From assembly GCA_024699855.1 (NCBI GenBank), contig JAMPIQ010000001.1, positions 3,968,001 to 4,032,000 of the forward strand: a DNA stretch of 64,000 bases. The letters run 5' to 3'. Numbering within the stretch: position 1 is the first letter of the stretch; every line of letters begins with the position of its first letter. This document shows, one piece after another, positions 50,506 to 59,796 of the stretch. The stretch is from Aphelenchoides besseyi. Lineage: Eukaryota; Nematoda; Chromadorea; Rhabditida; Aphelenchoididae. The position numbers were made by a program, and so were the translations under genes. The notes below the pieces were generated by a model. That model did not search any database. It was not told the origin of the DNA and saw only the letters and a program-made list of their open reading frames with translations.

Positions 50506-51864
50506 ATGCCTGCTAGTAAGTTTCTGAGATCTCAACCGTGCAATTGCGTTAATCATTGAAGTCGAATCGGTCAGCTCTGATGAAGGGCCCGTCGATCTAC
50601 CAGTTGGTAAAATTGTCAGCAAACGTTGGATAATTCTGAAGAAGATCGGAGAGGGCGGCTGTGGAAGTGTTTACGTCGTTTGTGAACATTTAAATCAGGC
50701 ATTTCAATTCGATTTTTAGGTTCAAGATCGTGAAACAAAGTTGAAATACGCATTGAAAGCCGAGTCCAACTTTACAACTGCTGGTGCGGTACTGAAACTC
50801 GAGGTTGAGATTCTTCGTCGATTGGGTGGAAAACGGAAAAACTTTGGACAGTTGATACACGCCGGAAAACGAGTCAATTACAGTTACATGGTAGATTTCA
50901 ATTGGTTATTTGAATGAAATTGCGTTTTCAGGTTATGACGTTATTCGGTCCTTCACTCTCCAAACTACTTCATCGTCTCAAACGACCTTGTTCGGTTTCT
51001 ACACAAATTCGAGTTGGAATTCAACTGCTCTATTGCATTAAAAGCCTACACGAAGTTCGTTTCGTTTTAGTATTGTAATCGATTATTCAGCTCGGCTACA
51101 TTCACAGGGACGTGAAGCCTAGTAACTTGGCTATTGGTCGTCACGGATCAGCAACTCGTGTGATTTTTATGTTGGATTTTGGATTAGCTCGAGAGTTTGT
51201 TCGACGCGAAAACGGTCGGGTTTTGATGCGTCGTCCAAGAGCCGAAACTCTATTTCGGTTTGTTCGAATGCGAAATGTTAAAAATTATTGTTCAGAGGAA
51301 CCACTCGCTATTGTTCGATCAACACTCACAATCACAACGATCAATCTCGAGTTGATGATTTATGGTCCATGATGTACGTACTAATTGAATTACGCGGAGC
51401 TTTACCGTGGCAAAATTTTAAGTATGTTCATTACGCATAGTCGATTTGGACGTAATTTTCAGAGACAAGAAGGAAGTACTGAGAATCAAGAGCACAACTT
51501 CGGATGCTCATCTTTTGTTTAATTCCCCGGTCAAGTTGTTGAATATCATCAACCATCTGCGGACTTTGAACTACTTCACACGGCCCAATTATTTCTTCAT
51601 ATACCGATGTTTCTTGGATATTATGAAGGATGGAAATTTCAAGTAAGTTCATTCAACACGACTCCAAGAACAAACTATTTGCTTAGATGGACGGCTCCAT
51701 ATGATTGGGAACCTCGCTTGAGTCGAACATTTGAAAAACTGGTCCCGCATTCTACTCATTCAACAACTGAATCTTCGGATGTAATTCACGAACCATCTTC
51801 AAAGGAAACAACATCTTTACCGTACACTGACTCCGATTTTGCAAGTTGTGAACTCGGGTTTTGA
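50506..51864 (+). CDS. CK1-family protein kinase, tau-tubulin-kinase-like
   Basis: Ser/Thr kinase of the CK1/TTBK group that is greatly expanded in nematodes. Exon 1 is only 10 nt (ATG 50506). The domain starts [18 protein letters not shown] (glycine loop), then LKYALKAES (catalytic Lys), [18 protein letters not shown], the catalytic loop [16 protein letters not shown], and [12 protein letters not shown] short intron at about 51256-51293 must be removed to give [16 protein letters not shown] and then [25 protein letters not shown]. This is the TTBK activation-segment pattern, and reading through it gives a false stop. Further introns are near 51421-51461 and 51643-51686. The C-terminus is Ser/Thr-rich and ends at TGA 51862-51864. 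All catalytic residues are present, so it should be active. Many such worm kinases act in the male germ line, but that is family knowledge only. AATAAA at 51873. Confidence 0.87.
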
Positions 51865-52478
51865 AATTGATCAATAAACATCTTTCGAGCACCAGCAAAA
51901 ATACAGTAGTTGTTGAAATTAAGTTCAAGTTCTACGTGCGTATAGTCGAACATCATTTCCTCTTTTCATTGTCTAACTATTCCCAATGAACCAATTTAAT
52001 TGTCCTCATGTGAAATGATATCATGGATTAAAGCTAATGAAGTAGCAAGAAAATTTATTGTTTACTGTCTCAGTTGAGTAGTCTGTTACTTGTAACAGAC
52101 TGTCTGGATGAACTCATAAGCACAATTGCGCATGAGAGTCTGGAAAAGGTCTTTTTGTTCGTTAATGTACAGACCACATAGTTGGCTGGCAGACTCATTT
52201 AAGTGCTCGAAACCAAATTACAACAAGATGTAATTGGTCGACAACTATTTCGCCTTCTGCACTCAAATGGATGAGGTCAACAGGCCGTCGACTCCAATTG
52301 CTGGTGCAAAATCGATCATTTTCACTCCAAACAACAGTCACTGGATAGAACCTTCGTATTGTGCGGTTTATTGCATATTGAAAAACAAGAATTAATGTGA
52401 GAGGCAAAGTAAAATTACAAAAAATGAACAATTGGAATTAAGAAAACAAATTGCAAGTGATTAAATGAGTATCAAAAG
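51865..52478. other. Intergenic region between convergent kinase and H1 genes
   Basis: AT-rich spacer with the kinase polyA signal at 51873-51878. I looked for the replication-type histone 3' stem-loop downstream of the H1 stop and did not see it, so H1 is probably polyadenylated. Confidence 0.4.
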
Positions 52479-52948
52479 TTAGTTTTTGGCCTTTTTCGCG
52501 ATTGCCGTCTTCGTTTTTGGAGTCTTCTTCTTCGGACTGGTCATCTTCTTCTTCGGACTCGTCGTCTTCTTCGGAGTCGCTTTCTTCTTTGGCGTCGTAG
52601 ATTTCGGAGTCGTTGCTTTCTTCGGCGATGATCCCTCGGCCTTCTTGATTTTCTTGCGATAGTCGGGGTTCAATCCGAACGAACCGTTTGCTCCAGTGCC
52701 CGACTTCTGGACCAAGATGTTGCCCGCGAGTGCCGCCACAATCGCTTTGCTAATATGACCGGTGACCTGAAAACCAGAAACGATTATTTGGATCGATTGC
52801 GAAACCAACTCACCGTCTTTTCCGGAAGCGTGTAGCTCTCCGTCATGTACTTCGTAATCGCTTGTCGACTGGATCCCTTGTTCTTGTTGTTGAGCACCAT
52901 GATAGCTTCAACGACCATGTCAAGATACTTGGGATGAGATTGAGTCAT
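52479..52948 (-). CDS. Linker histone H1
   Basis: Chromatin linker histone. The start at 52948 gives MTQSHPKYLDMVVEAIMVLN, then NNKNKGSSRQAITKYM (winged-helix globular domain, helices 1-2). One intron at about 52767-52814 joins this to TGHISKAIVAALAGNILVQK and SGTGANGSFGLNPDYRKKI (helix 3 and the beta wing). The tail is a lysine-rich repeat of SPKK/TPKK motifs (KKATTPKSTTPKKKATPKKT onward), ending KKAKN at 52479. Length of about 140 residues is short but normal for worm H1 variants. SPKK sites are typical CDK targets and minor-groove contacts. A second ATG at 53090 would add an odd leader, so 52948 is preferred. Confidence 0.9.
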
Positions 52949-53516
52949 AGTGGAAGAAGAGCACCAAAAATGAAATCCAAGAGAGAGATCAGAATGCAGC
53001 AGAGTGAATGGTCGACTGAACATTTTCGAGGGTCGATTACAAGGATACGGACGCAACTCGACAACCAAACTGCACCGAAAACTGGACGCCAATTCAAAGA
53101 TCAGTTTCTGTTGTTGATCGAATGTTTAAAGCGACTATTGGTTTCCCTTAAGACCCACTTCTTTATGCGGTTGAACATTCGCAGTTTTTCGATCTAATAG
53201 ATTGATTGCTTGTTTGTCTAAGCACACAAATAAAAACAGTTGAATCATAAACGTTCTTTCAAAATGATGTTAGTAGAAACAGGACGAAATTGAAGGTGAT
53301 AGGAAGTTGCACTTAACAGTAAGTAGTTAACCTCAAACCTTGTAACACAGCCAAACTCACTAACGTGTTAGATGGCTAGCTAATGAGATCTGCTTCATCT
53401 CCTGTGAAGATAAGCACAACTGCAATTCTTGTTGTCTTTGAATTAATGCTTGTAGTTCTGATGTCAACATGCAACAAACTTCAAACACTTTTAATCGTTT
53501 ATCTCACAATCGACAA
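52949..53516. other. Upstream region of H1
   Basis: Probably the H1 promoter. An open frame at 52862-53197 on the other strand is antisense to H1 and not protein-like. No copied element detected until about 53517. Confidence 0.35.
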
Positions 53517-53723
53517 CCACACAACGTAACGCCCAACGAACTTTGCCGATGGAACAAGAGGTACCAGCCGCTTTGGTTCAGTTGCTGGAAAGTTGCAAGT
53601 GAGTTCGAGAACCTGAACATTCATTTGAACCTGAACTTAAGAAACAAGATGAAGGAAAACTCTGAAGCATTGGCCAAACTGGACATGAACAAACCATCTG
53701 GAGCACAGAAACAAACGGAAGCA
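53517..53723 (+). pseudogene. Duplicated fragment of the Nup58 gene (exon-intron-exon)
   Basis: Positions 53536-53722 align without gaps to 57611-57797 in the downstream Nup58-like gene. I count 6 differences in 187 nt. The copied piece includes the intron (gtgagttcgag to ttaag) as well as both flanking exon parts, so it arose by DNA duplication, not by reverse transcription. The copy stops within the exon and joins directly to arginine-kinase-like sequence at about 53723-53737, so no intact protein can result. Confidence 0.85.
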
Positions 53724-53734
53724 CAATTCACATC

Positions 53735-54690
53735 ATATTTTGAAGTCCTTGCGAGCCGAGAGCTTTGGTAATTTGATGTGAACTGATGCGCGAACAGTCG
53801 ATCCTAAACACCAGATTCTCAGCCATCTAAGAGTCATCACTTACCCAAGTTGGTTGGACAGAAGGTGAGCCAACCCAAACGCTCGTCACGGGCGAACGGA
53901 ACCTTCGATTCGATTGCTTTGATCCCGCGAATCAAACGATCCAACACCTTGCCAACATCGCTTCCCTTCTCCATTGAAATCAAACGAAGATGATCTGATA
54001 GCAAAGAGTAGAGATCGACTGCGACTGTTCACTTACCTTCTTCATTGACCCAGATCAAGAAGTCCTTTGCGTTGTTTACGTAAATTTTTGTGTCCTAAAA
54101 TTTTGTGGTTTTTTCTTTTCAGTTTACTTACCGTGAATGCAACATCGACTTCGGGGATCGCAACAAAACAGTCCCCTTCTGGAATTTTAATTTTTTCTCT
54201 TTTTACTTACTCTCTTTAAATGTGATTTGCGTGATTAACAAACTCTTACGTCCTGAAAGATTCGTCCAAACAATTTCTTGTTACTTCACTTACCTCCGGC
54301 GCATATTCCAGCCTGCTTGAGCCCAGCAAGAATCAATTTCCGTCTGAAATGTAAAAGTTACCTTTGACTGTTCACTTGCCTTTTCCATTGATCTGAAAAA
54401 TTAAATTGCTCTATTTGTTGACAAACAATTCGTTGTCTTAAAAATTCATGCTATTATTTTCTTTTCAATTTACTTACCGTCAAGTTGACTTCCTTGCTAG
54501 AGAATGAAACAAATTGATCAGCGTCTGAAATTTGAATTTTTTGCTTTTTTACTTGCCTTCTTTGAAGGTACTTTCCGTGATTAAGCCCTTATATCCTGAA
54601 ACGTTCGTAATCATCATTTCTTTTCGGTTTACTTACCTGCGGTGCGAACTCCGGCCTTCAAGAAGCAATTTCCGCCTAAAAATGTAAACA
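53735..54690 (-). pseudogene. Broken arginine kinase (phosphagen kinase) relic with tandem exon duplication
   Basis: Minus-strand exons give the C-terminal half of an arginine kinase: DAKD-type [16 protein letters not shown], then [20 protein letters not shown] and LTFCPTNLG with the reactive Cys, then TVRASVHIKLPKLSARKDFK. The frame stops there, exactly where the copied Nup58 piece begins, so the last part of the enzyme is missing. Upstream exons (FKEKGDCFVAIPEV, RKLILAGLKQAG) are strongly diverged and lack the usual ANACRFWPTGRGI block. A second, degenerate set of the same exons lies about 345 nt further upstream (54690-54383) with an in-frame stop. The N-terminal half was not found. Splice sites are mostly intact, so decay is recent, or a divergent short transcript is still made. 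Confidence 0.75.
54038..54690 (-). repeat. Tandem intragenic duplication, about 345-bp unit
   Basis: Successive minus-strand exons at about 54678-54638, 54594-54550 and 54524-54480 correspond in order, length and splice context to those at about 54345-54295, 54251-54211 and 54178-54131 (offset 343-346 nt). Recognisable pairs are TESTFKE/TQITFKE and the exons ending in VNLT/VAFT. The remnant INGKG near 54390 matches the ISMEKG exon of the younger unit. Confidence 0.6.
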
Positions 54691-54699
54691 TTTTCTTCG

Positions 54700-55590
54700 C
54701 TCTTTTACTTTGTTTAGCATGGACGATGGTTTCCGTAGAACGCTAATCTTTCAGCCTTATAGATGTTGAAGTGGAAAGCCCGGACTCTTAAAAGTAAGCT
54801 AATTTAATGTGTGTTACGGCGATTTTCCAAATATTTGTTAATAAGGTACTTATTTTAAACGTCGGAATTAGTTAAATAAGCAAAATAATTTAATCACAAG
54901 TTAAAACGCGTGGAAAAATTCTTGACCACGAAAAAACAGATGATCAATTTGCTGAATCCGTCGATGTTGATGATTTTTCTTGTTGTTTGCGTGCTCTGCT
55001 TTCCATTAGCTGGTTAGGGTAAGCAATTAGAATTTAACACTTTTCCATCAATTCAATCCTTTATTCAATACCAGTGGACATGAAGGACAACAGGAGGTGA
55101 TTGGACCATTCATGCGTTCCAACTTTGTTGCGCCAGTCCTTCGCATTCGCTTCGGTGTTGTCGCGGTAGTACTGACGATTCCGTTCGGTGATTATTCTGG
55201 TTCCGCTTTGTACCTGAGACCTGGAGGCGAAAATCGTCTTCATATCGTGTTGCTGGCCATCCGTGACATCTTTTTCCCCTTGGCGTCCAGTTGAGTTAAC
55301 ACTTATATTAATTAAATTTTAGAGATCATCCGCTTCTCCATCGTTTGTCGAATTTATGATGTCCAAAACGAGCATCGAACGAACGCATTCAATCACTTTG
55401 AATCGGTTATGCGCAATCACAAAGACGGAAGAAAGGCGGAGTTAAATCTGTTGAGGATTATCAACGTATCATGAAGGTATTGAAGCGCCATTCTGAAGGC
55501 CGCCATTGAGCACCTAGCAGATTACCAACTAATTCACGGGTTAATAAATAAATTAAATTTTCGAATAATCTCCGCGTTTTTGGATATGAA
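54700..55590. other. Region between arginine kinase relic and integrase relic
   Basis: No gene recognised. A polar minus-strand frame at 55061-55300 (SQVQSGTRIITERNRQYYRD) and an overlapping plus-strand hydrophobic frame are both open and neither can be assigned. The region probably consists of repeat debris. Confidence 0.35.
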
Positions 55591-56400
55591 CGTTGTCTTT
55601 AAAAGGGAAAATACAGACTTTTTAAACGTGATCAAAAAGTAGTTCGTGAAACTAAACTATTTGGATTATTGTCGAATGTTCATATCGGAAAAGAACATGC
55701 CGAAAGAAACATCATGTACGAACGACTGAAAGATTTGGACTAGTTTCCTAAATAAAATTTTTAGATACCGAAGTGCATCAACTTAACTTACTCGCTGACA
55801 CCACAGTAGTTCAAAAGTTCATTGAATGCTGTGCAAACTGTGTATTCAAGAAAGCTAAAGTTAAACGCGGTGTAATCACGAAATCGATTGTTCAAAAAGG
55901 ATTCAACGAACGAGCGCAAGTGGATCTTATCGACTTTATGTCAAAGGTAAAATTGATAAGTTTAAATCAATCGAATATAATTTTTAGGCAGACGGTGATT
56001 ATCGTTATGTATTGGCGTACATTGATTATTTTCCGAGATTTTTTCAACTTTGAGCTCTGAAAAAAGACTGCTGTTGCAGTTAAAAGTGTTCTGGAAGACA
56101 TCTTCTCCACCTTGAGTGCTCCTAAGCTGCTTCACACAGATAATGGACGTGAATTTGAAAATGAGATGATCCAAAATTTAACGACTGAATGGGGATCGAA
56201 ATTGGTTCATGGCAAACCGAGACGTTCACAATCGCAAGGACTCGTTGCACGTTGCAATCGAGATGTTGAAGACATTTTAGCAACCGCTTTAGTCGATCGA
56301 TATTCAAACAAAATGGGTTTCTTTACTTAAACGTATTCAATTCATGAAAAATATGCGTTTTCATTCAAATTTATAAAAATCACCGCAACATATGCATGTT
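55590..56400 (+). mobile_element. Degenerate integrase (rve/DDE) of a transposon
   Basis: Dead integrase-core sequence of the type found in cellular KRBA2-like and Ginger/Ty3-type elements. Recognisable blocks are a zinc-like segment (VQKFIECCANCVFKKAKV), the first catalytic Asp block (RAQVDLIDFMSK, then ADGDYRYVLAYIDYF), the second Asp block (APKLLHTDNGREFENEM), and SKLVHGKPRRSQSQGLVARC where the third acidic residue is expected. There the usual VER is VAR, so the catalytic Glu is replaced. An in-frame TGA follows FFQL at about 56057, there is a frame change about 15 nt later, and a further shift near 56315. The element is therefore inactive. Its ends were not found. Confidence 0.75.
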
Positions 56401-57309
56401 TTACATCAAACACGTTCGGTGTAGATTTTTGTCAAATGGCCAGACCTCAAGCATTAAAAACTCCGATTCATTGGACATTTCACGGCCCAATGATTGCTCT
56501 GCGCAATCTTAAAAGTGTAAGTTGTGCTTTTGTATTCTTTACCTTAAATTCTTCTTCCATATACTTTAACGCGTTTTTGACTTTCTTGTTGAAGGCCAAG
56601 TATAAACGCTTTGAGAGCGTGGGATAGAACGAACATCTGAAGATTGGTCCCTTTATTCAGTCCGCGATCAATTAGCTTTTGCTCTCTGGAAGTTTCATGT
56701 CTCTTTCGGGATAATTGCCATTTATAGGCCACCGGAGCAACTGTTTACATGTTTCGCATCTTCTAGTTTTTTTCTTGGATTCTACACTGTAACAAAGCAA
56801 TCTGTAGCCGAATGGTGTGCGCGTAAAAAGACTTTGGAAACATTCACAGTGAAACCCGCGGAATATTCGAGTGGCAACTTATAAAGTTCAACGCCATCGA
56901 ATAAACGAAAAACGGAGGAACAATCGCTCCAAACATTCGATCAACAACAGAAACTCATCTTCAAATTGGTCATTTGTTTTCTTAACGTTTAATTGGAAGC
57001 AAGAAAGTATATGGTTTGTCCAGCAAATTGTTACTCATAAAAAAGATATTCGCAAAAAGGATCTGAGAGTTCATTTTGCGTCACTCTGTATTTGAGTACA
57101 CCATTAAGTGTGGTAAGTGACAGGAGCAAACGCTCTTGAAGCGAAATTCACTGAAGAAGCGGCGATTTGGCATTCCGGTGGTTGCGCGTTAAAATCTCAA
57201 CGTTGAAGTGAATATTGCTTGAAATGCAAGAAACAGGTTATCTTCGAGGGTTTTCATATCGAATTCGTGATGACTTTCTCGTTAACAGAATTTTTTCAGA
57301 AAACACAGA
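56400..57309. other. Unassigned sequence upstream of Nup58 gene
   Basis: Short frames at 56436-56627 and 56871-57095 have no recognised content. They may belong to the transposon remnant to the left. The promoter of the Nup58-like gene should lie at the right end. Confidence 0.35.
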
Positions 57310-58331
57310 ATGTCCAACGCCGGCATCTTGTTCACTTCGACGAAGACCCTACAACCGGCACAAAACCAACCATCATTTTTTGGCCAAAACACCAATCCAG
57401 TCGCTACAACAGCTGCTCCCGTTCAGCCAAGTTTATTCGGACGACCAGTCACCACATTGGGAACAGCGCCCACTCAATTACAGTCGTCCATTTTTGGACC
57501 ACCATCAACCACAGCAAACAACACCACACAACTCGGTAGACATTCTTAATCATTTCGAATTGAACGTCTAGTTTTTCAGATGTCACTGGTGCTACACAAC
57601 GGAACACTCAACGAACTTTGCCGATGGAACAAGAGGTACCGGCCGCTTTGGTTCAGTTGCTGGAAGGTTGCAAGTGAGTTCGAGAATCTGAACATTCATT
57701 TGAACCTGAACTTAAGAAACAAGATGAAGGAAAACTCTGAAGCCTTGGCCAAACTGAACATGAACAAACCATCCGGAGCACAGAAACAAACGGAAGCGCT
57801 TGGAAACGCTCGTGTTTTACTTAATCGTGCTAAAGTCGACCAAACTCTGGCGATGACAGACGCTAAAAGTACGAGTATAATCCAGAAGCTAATCAGAATC
57901 TTGTTGCAGAGTTTATGGTCAAAGTTCGTTCTGATGCTCACGATGCCAAGATCTTGGCGAAGATACCCGGAGATGCAAAGCTACGACCTGGACAAGCGAA
58001 CGATGCACTTTCCGACTTGCTCGCCAAAACTGGAAACGAACTTCAAATGAATATTGAGAAATTGAATGAAAAGATCGCAACATTGGAAGCCCCATTACGC
58101 GAATATTTGGAGGCAAAAGATGGAGCGAAGGTAACCAATAAATCTCGACATTCGCACGTGTTGTTTCAGGCGATGAAGAACATTTCCAAGCAGGAGCTCT
58201 TCGATCACATTCAACGGACAGTCGGTATCTGCGATTACCTCTTCATGAACGTTACTGGGCTGCACGATCAGGTCGAAACGGTTCTGTGTGTCGACACTGA
58301 TGGCTGGAAGAAGGACAAAAGAGGATTTTAA
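57310..58331 (+). CDS. npp-4: FG nucleoporin Nup58/p45-like
   Basis: Central-channel nucleoporin that forms the Nup62-Nup58-Nup54 complex. The start at 57310 opens an FG region with SFFGQN, SLFGRP and SIFGPP motifs in a Thr/Ala/Pro/Gln-rich background. After an intron (57536-57580) the coiled-coil part begins TLPMEQEVPAALVQLLEGCK, followed by an intron of about 45 nt, KENSEALAKLNMNKPSGAQK, and a further exon ANQNLVAEFMVKVRSDAHDA. The C-terminal helices include DALSDLLAKTGNELQMNIEK and QELFDHIQRTVGICDYLFMN and end at TAA 58329-58331. A 35-nt intron near 57835-57869 is needed to keep the frame. Length (about 260 residues) is short for Nup58 but fits a worm NPP-4. The call rests on FG motifs plus coiled coils. 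Another FG nucleoporin is possible. AATAAA at 58377. Confidence 0.62.
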
Positions 58332-58446
58332 ATTTCATTGTTTTGTAAATTTGTCTGTTTTGTTGAATTTCAAGCAAATAAAAAGGATTTCGTTTAATGG
58401 TAACGACAAACTCAACAACTTAAAACAATTTCAAAGGGTGCTCCTA

Positions 58447-58886
58447 CTCAAACGCTAACGCACTATCGAGTTCTTCCTCGAAATTTTCAAAATCTTTGTG
58501 TTTCGACCTTCGATTCTTTTGTCCGAGTTTCTTTGTTAGGCGTTTGATTTCGCGTTCGTCTTCTTCCAGATCCTGTTTGAGTCTTTCGATTCGAGTTTGT
58601 TCAGCGTCTTGTTGGTATTTCTCCATTTCCGACTTCAATGACTTCTCGGTCTCCGGTTTTGGCTCTTTTTTTGTTCGTTTCTTCGACTTCTTGGGCTTTG
58701 GAAACGCGGATTCAACTGCTTCTTCGACCTGAACAAACGAATATCTACAAGTTAAAAGACGGAACTTACGTTTGTGTGGGAGAAGTACGCTTTTTTGATC
58801 ACTTTCTTCAGTTTCCGTTTGTTTTTACGTTCAGTTTTGCGGCTTTTGGGTTTTTCGAGAATACGAGAGAAGTCTCTGTCGTCCAT
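58447..58886 (-). CDS. Small charged coiled-coil protein, probably nucleolar
   Basis: Two-exon gene. The start at 58886 gives MDDRDFSRILEKPKSRKTER, then KNKRKLKKVIKKAYFSHTN. An intron at about 58731-58768 joins it to EEAVESAFPKPKKSKKRTKK. The rest is a Glu/Lys/Arg coiled coil (ERLKQDLEEDEREIKRLTKK) and an acidic end (FENFEEELDSALAFE, stop at about 58447). Very basic N-terminal half with nuclear-localisation-like clusters suggests a nuclear or nucleolar protein. I do not recognise an orthologue. It is the next gene downstream of Nup58 and convergent with it. Confidence 0.55.
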
Positions 58887-59006
58887 CTACAAAGCAATTA
58901 GTGTTTTCGACTTGTCAAAAAGAAATCGAATGGTCAGTCTCAAACCATTGTATGACCAACAACAGGAAACAGTTTTTATTTATGTACACCGACCGCTACA
59001 TCGTTG

Positions 59007-59595
59007 TTAAACAACCAAGGAGTGCAATTGGTCCACAAGACCAGAAAACAAGTTGTTTGATTCTCTCCACGCAATCACCAACGAAATCGATTCGTCGTCT
59101 GTCGCCAATGGAGCACGTTTCACTAATTGTCTCTTCCATAGAGCATCTTGAGTTAACTTTGCGGTCAGTTTCGGAACAATCTCACTCAATCTCAAGACTC
59201 GCATTTGCAATAGTTCGGCTACACCATCAGCTGATGCCAACGTTTTCAACGCTGGTAGAGAATTTTGAGCTTTGCGGAATTTGCTCGCAATTTCTTCGAA
59301 TCGAATCAAAGTAGAGTTGATTTCCTCCACAGCACGAACTTGGTCTTCAGCGGCAAACAAGTGAGCGTCGGCTCGCGTGGAATTGGGGTATCGAGAGTTG
59401 AGGAACGTCTCCAAAACGCTGGTTGTGTTCGTGTTCAACGTCACGTACTGTTGAAGCAGATTCCACAGGTCGATGGAGAGATTGGAAAAACGTTTCTGCA
59501 GCGCCTAAAACCGAAAAATGGCCAATCAAATTCAAGCTTTTCACTTACCTCATCTGTACTTCGAAATCCATTCAATGGAGTTGCTATTTGACTCA
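59007..59595 (-). CDS. Small helical protein, possibly dynactin p24-like
   Basis: About 180 residues, all helical, no membrane segment. The first exon reads MSQIATPLNGFRSTDE (start about 59595) and an intron near 59506-59548 joins it to ALQKRFSNLSIDLWNLLQQY. Further on: RADAHLFAAEDQVRAVEEIN, then LQMRVLRLSEIVPKLTAKLT, and the C-terminal ESNNLFSGLVDQLHSLVV with the stop at 59007. The overall layout (helical, AEDQV-like block, terminal amphipathic helix) is loosely similar to dynactin subunit 3 (p24), which ends in a comparable helix. That is weak, and other coiled-coil complex subunits are equally possible. Confidence 0.55.
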
Positions 59596-59796
59596 TTGCG
59601 TAAAGTGAACATCAGCATATAGTTAAGTATAAATACAATAACTATCGACAATAAAATGAACTTGTGTCTACAAACTTTTTCTTTCATCGATTTTGTTCCA
59701 ACAATAAGTTTTTTCCTTTTTGTTCAATTGAATACAATATAGAAATTTTATTGTACTACCAACATTACAATAATCTTTTCCAAAAAACAGCGATAG

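Noticed and set aside
51256..51372. Unspliced continuation of the CK1 kinase frame to a stop at 51372
   Set aside because: Removing a short intron restores the conserved activation segment FRGTTRYCS and DDLWSMMY, so the stop is an intron artefact.
57215..57571. Two long overlapping frames in the Nup58 first exon
   Set aside because: The frame with SFFGQN/SLFGRP repeats explains the exon. The other two are frame shadows of a repetitive sequence.
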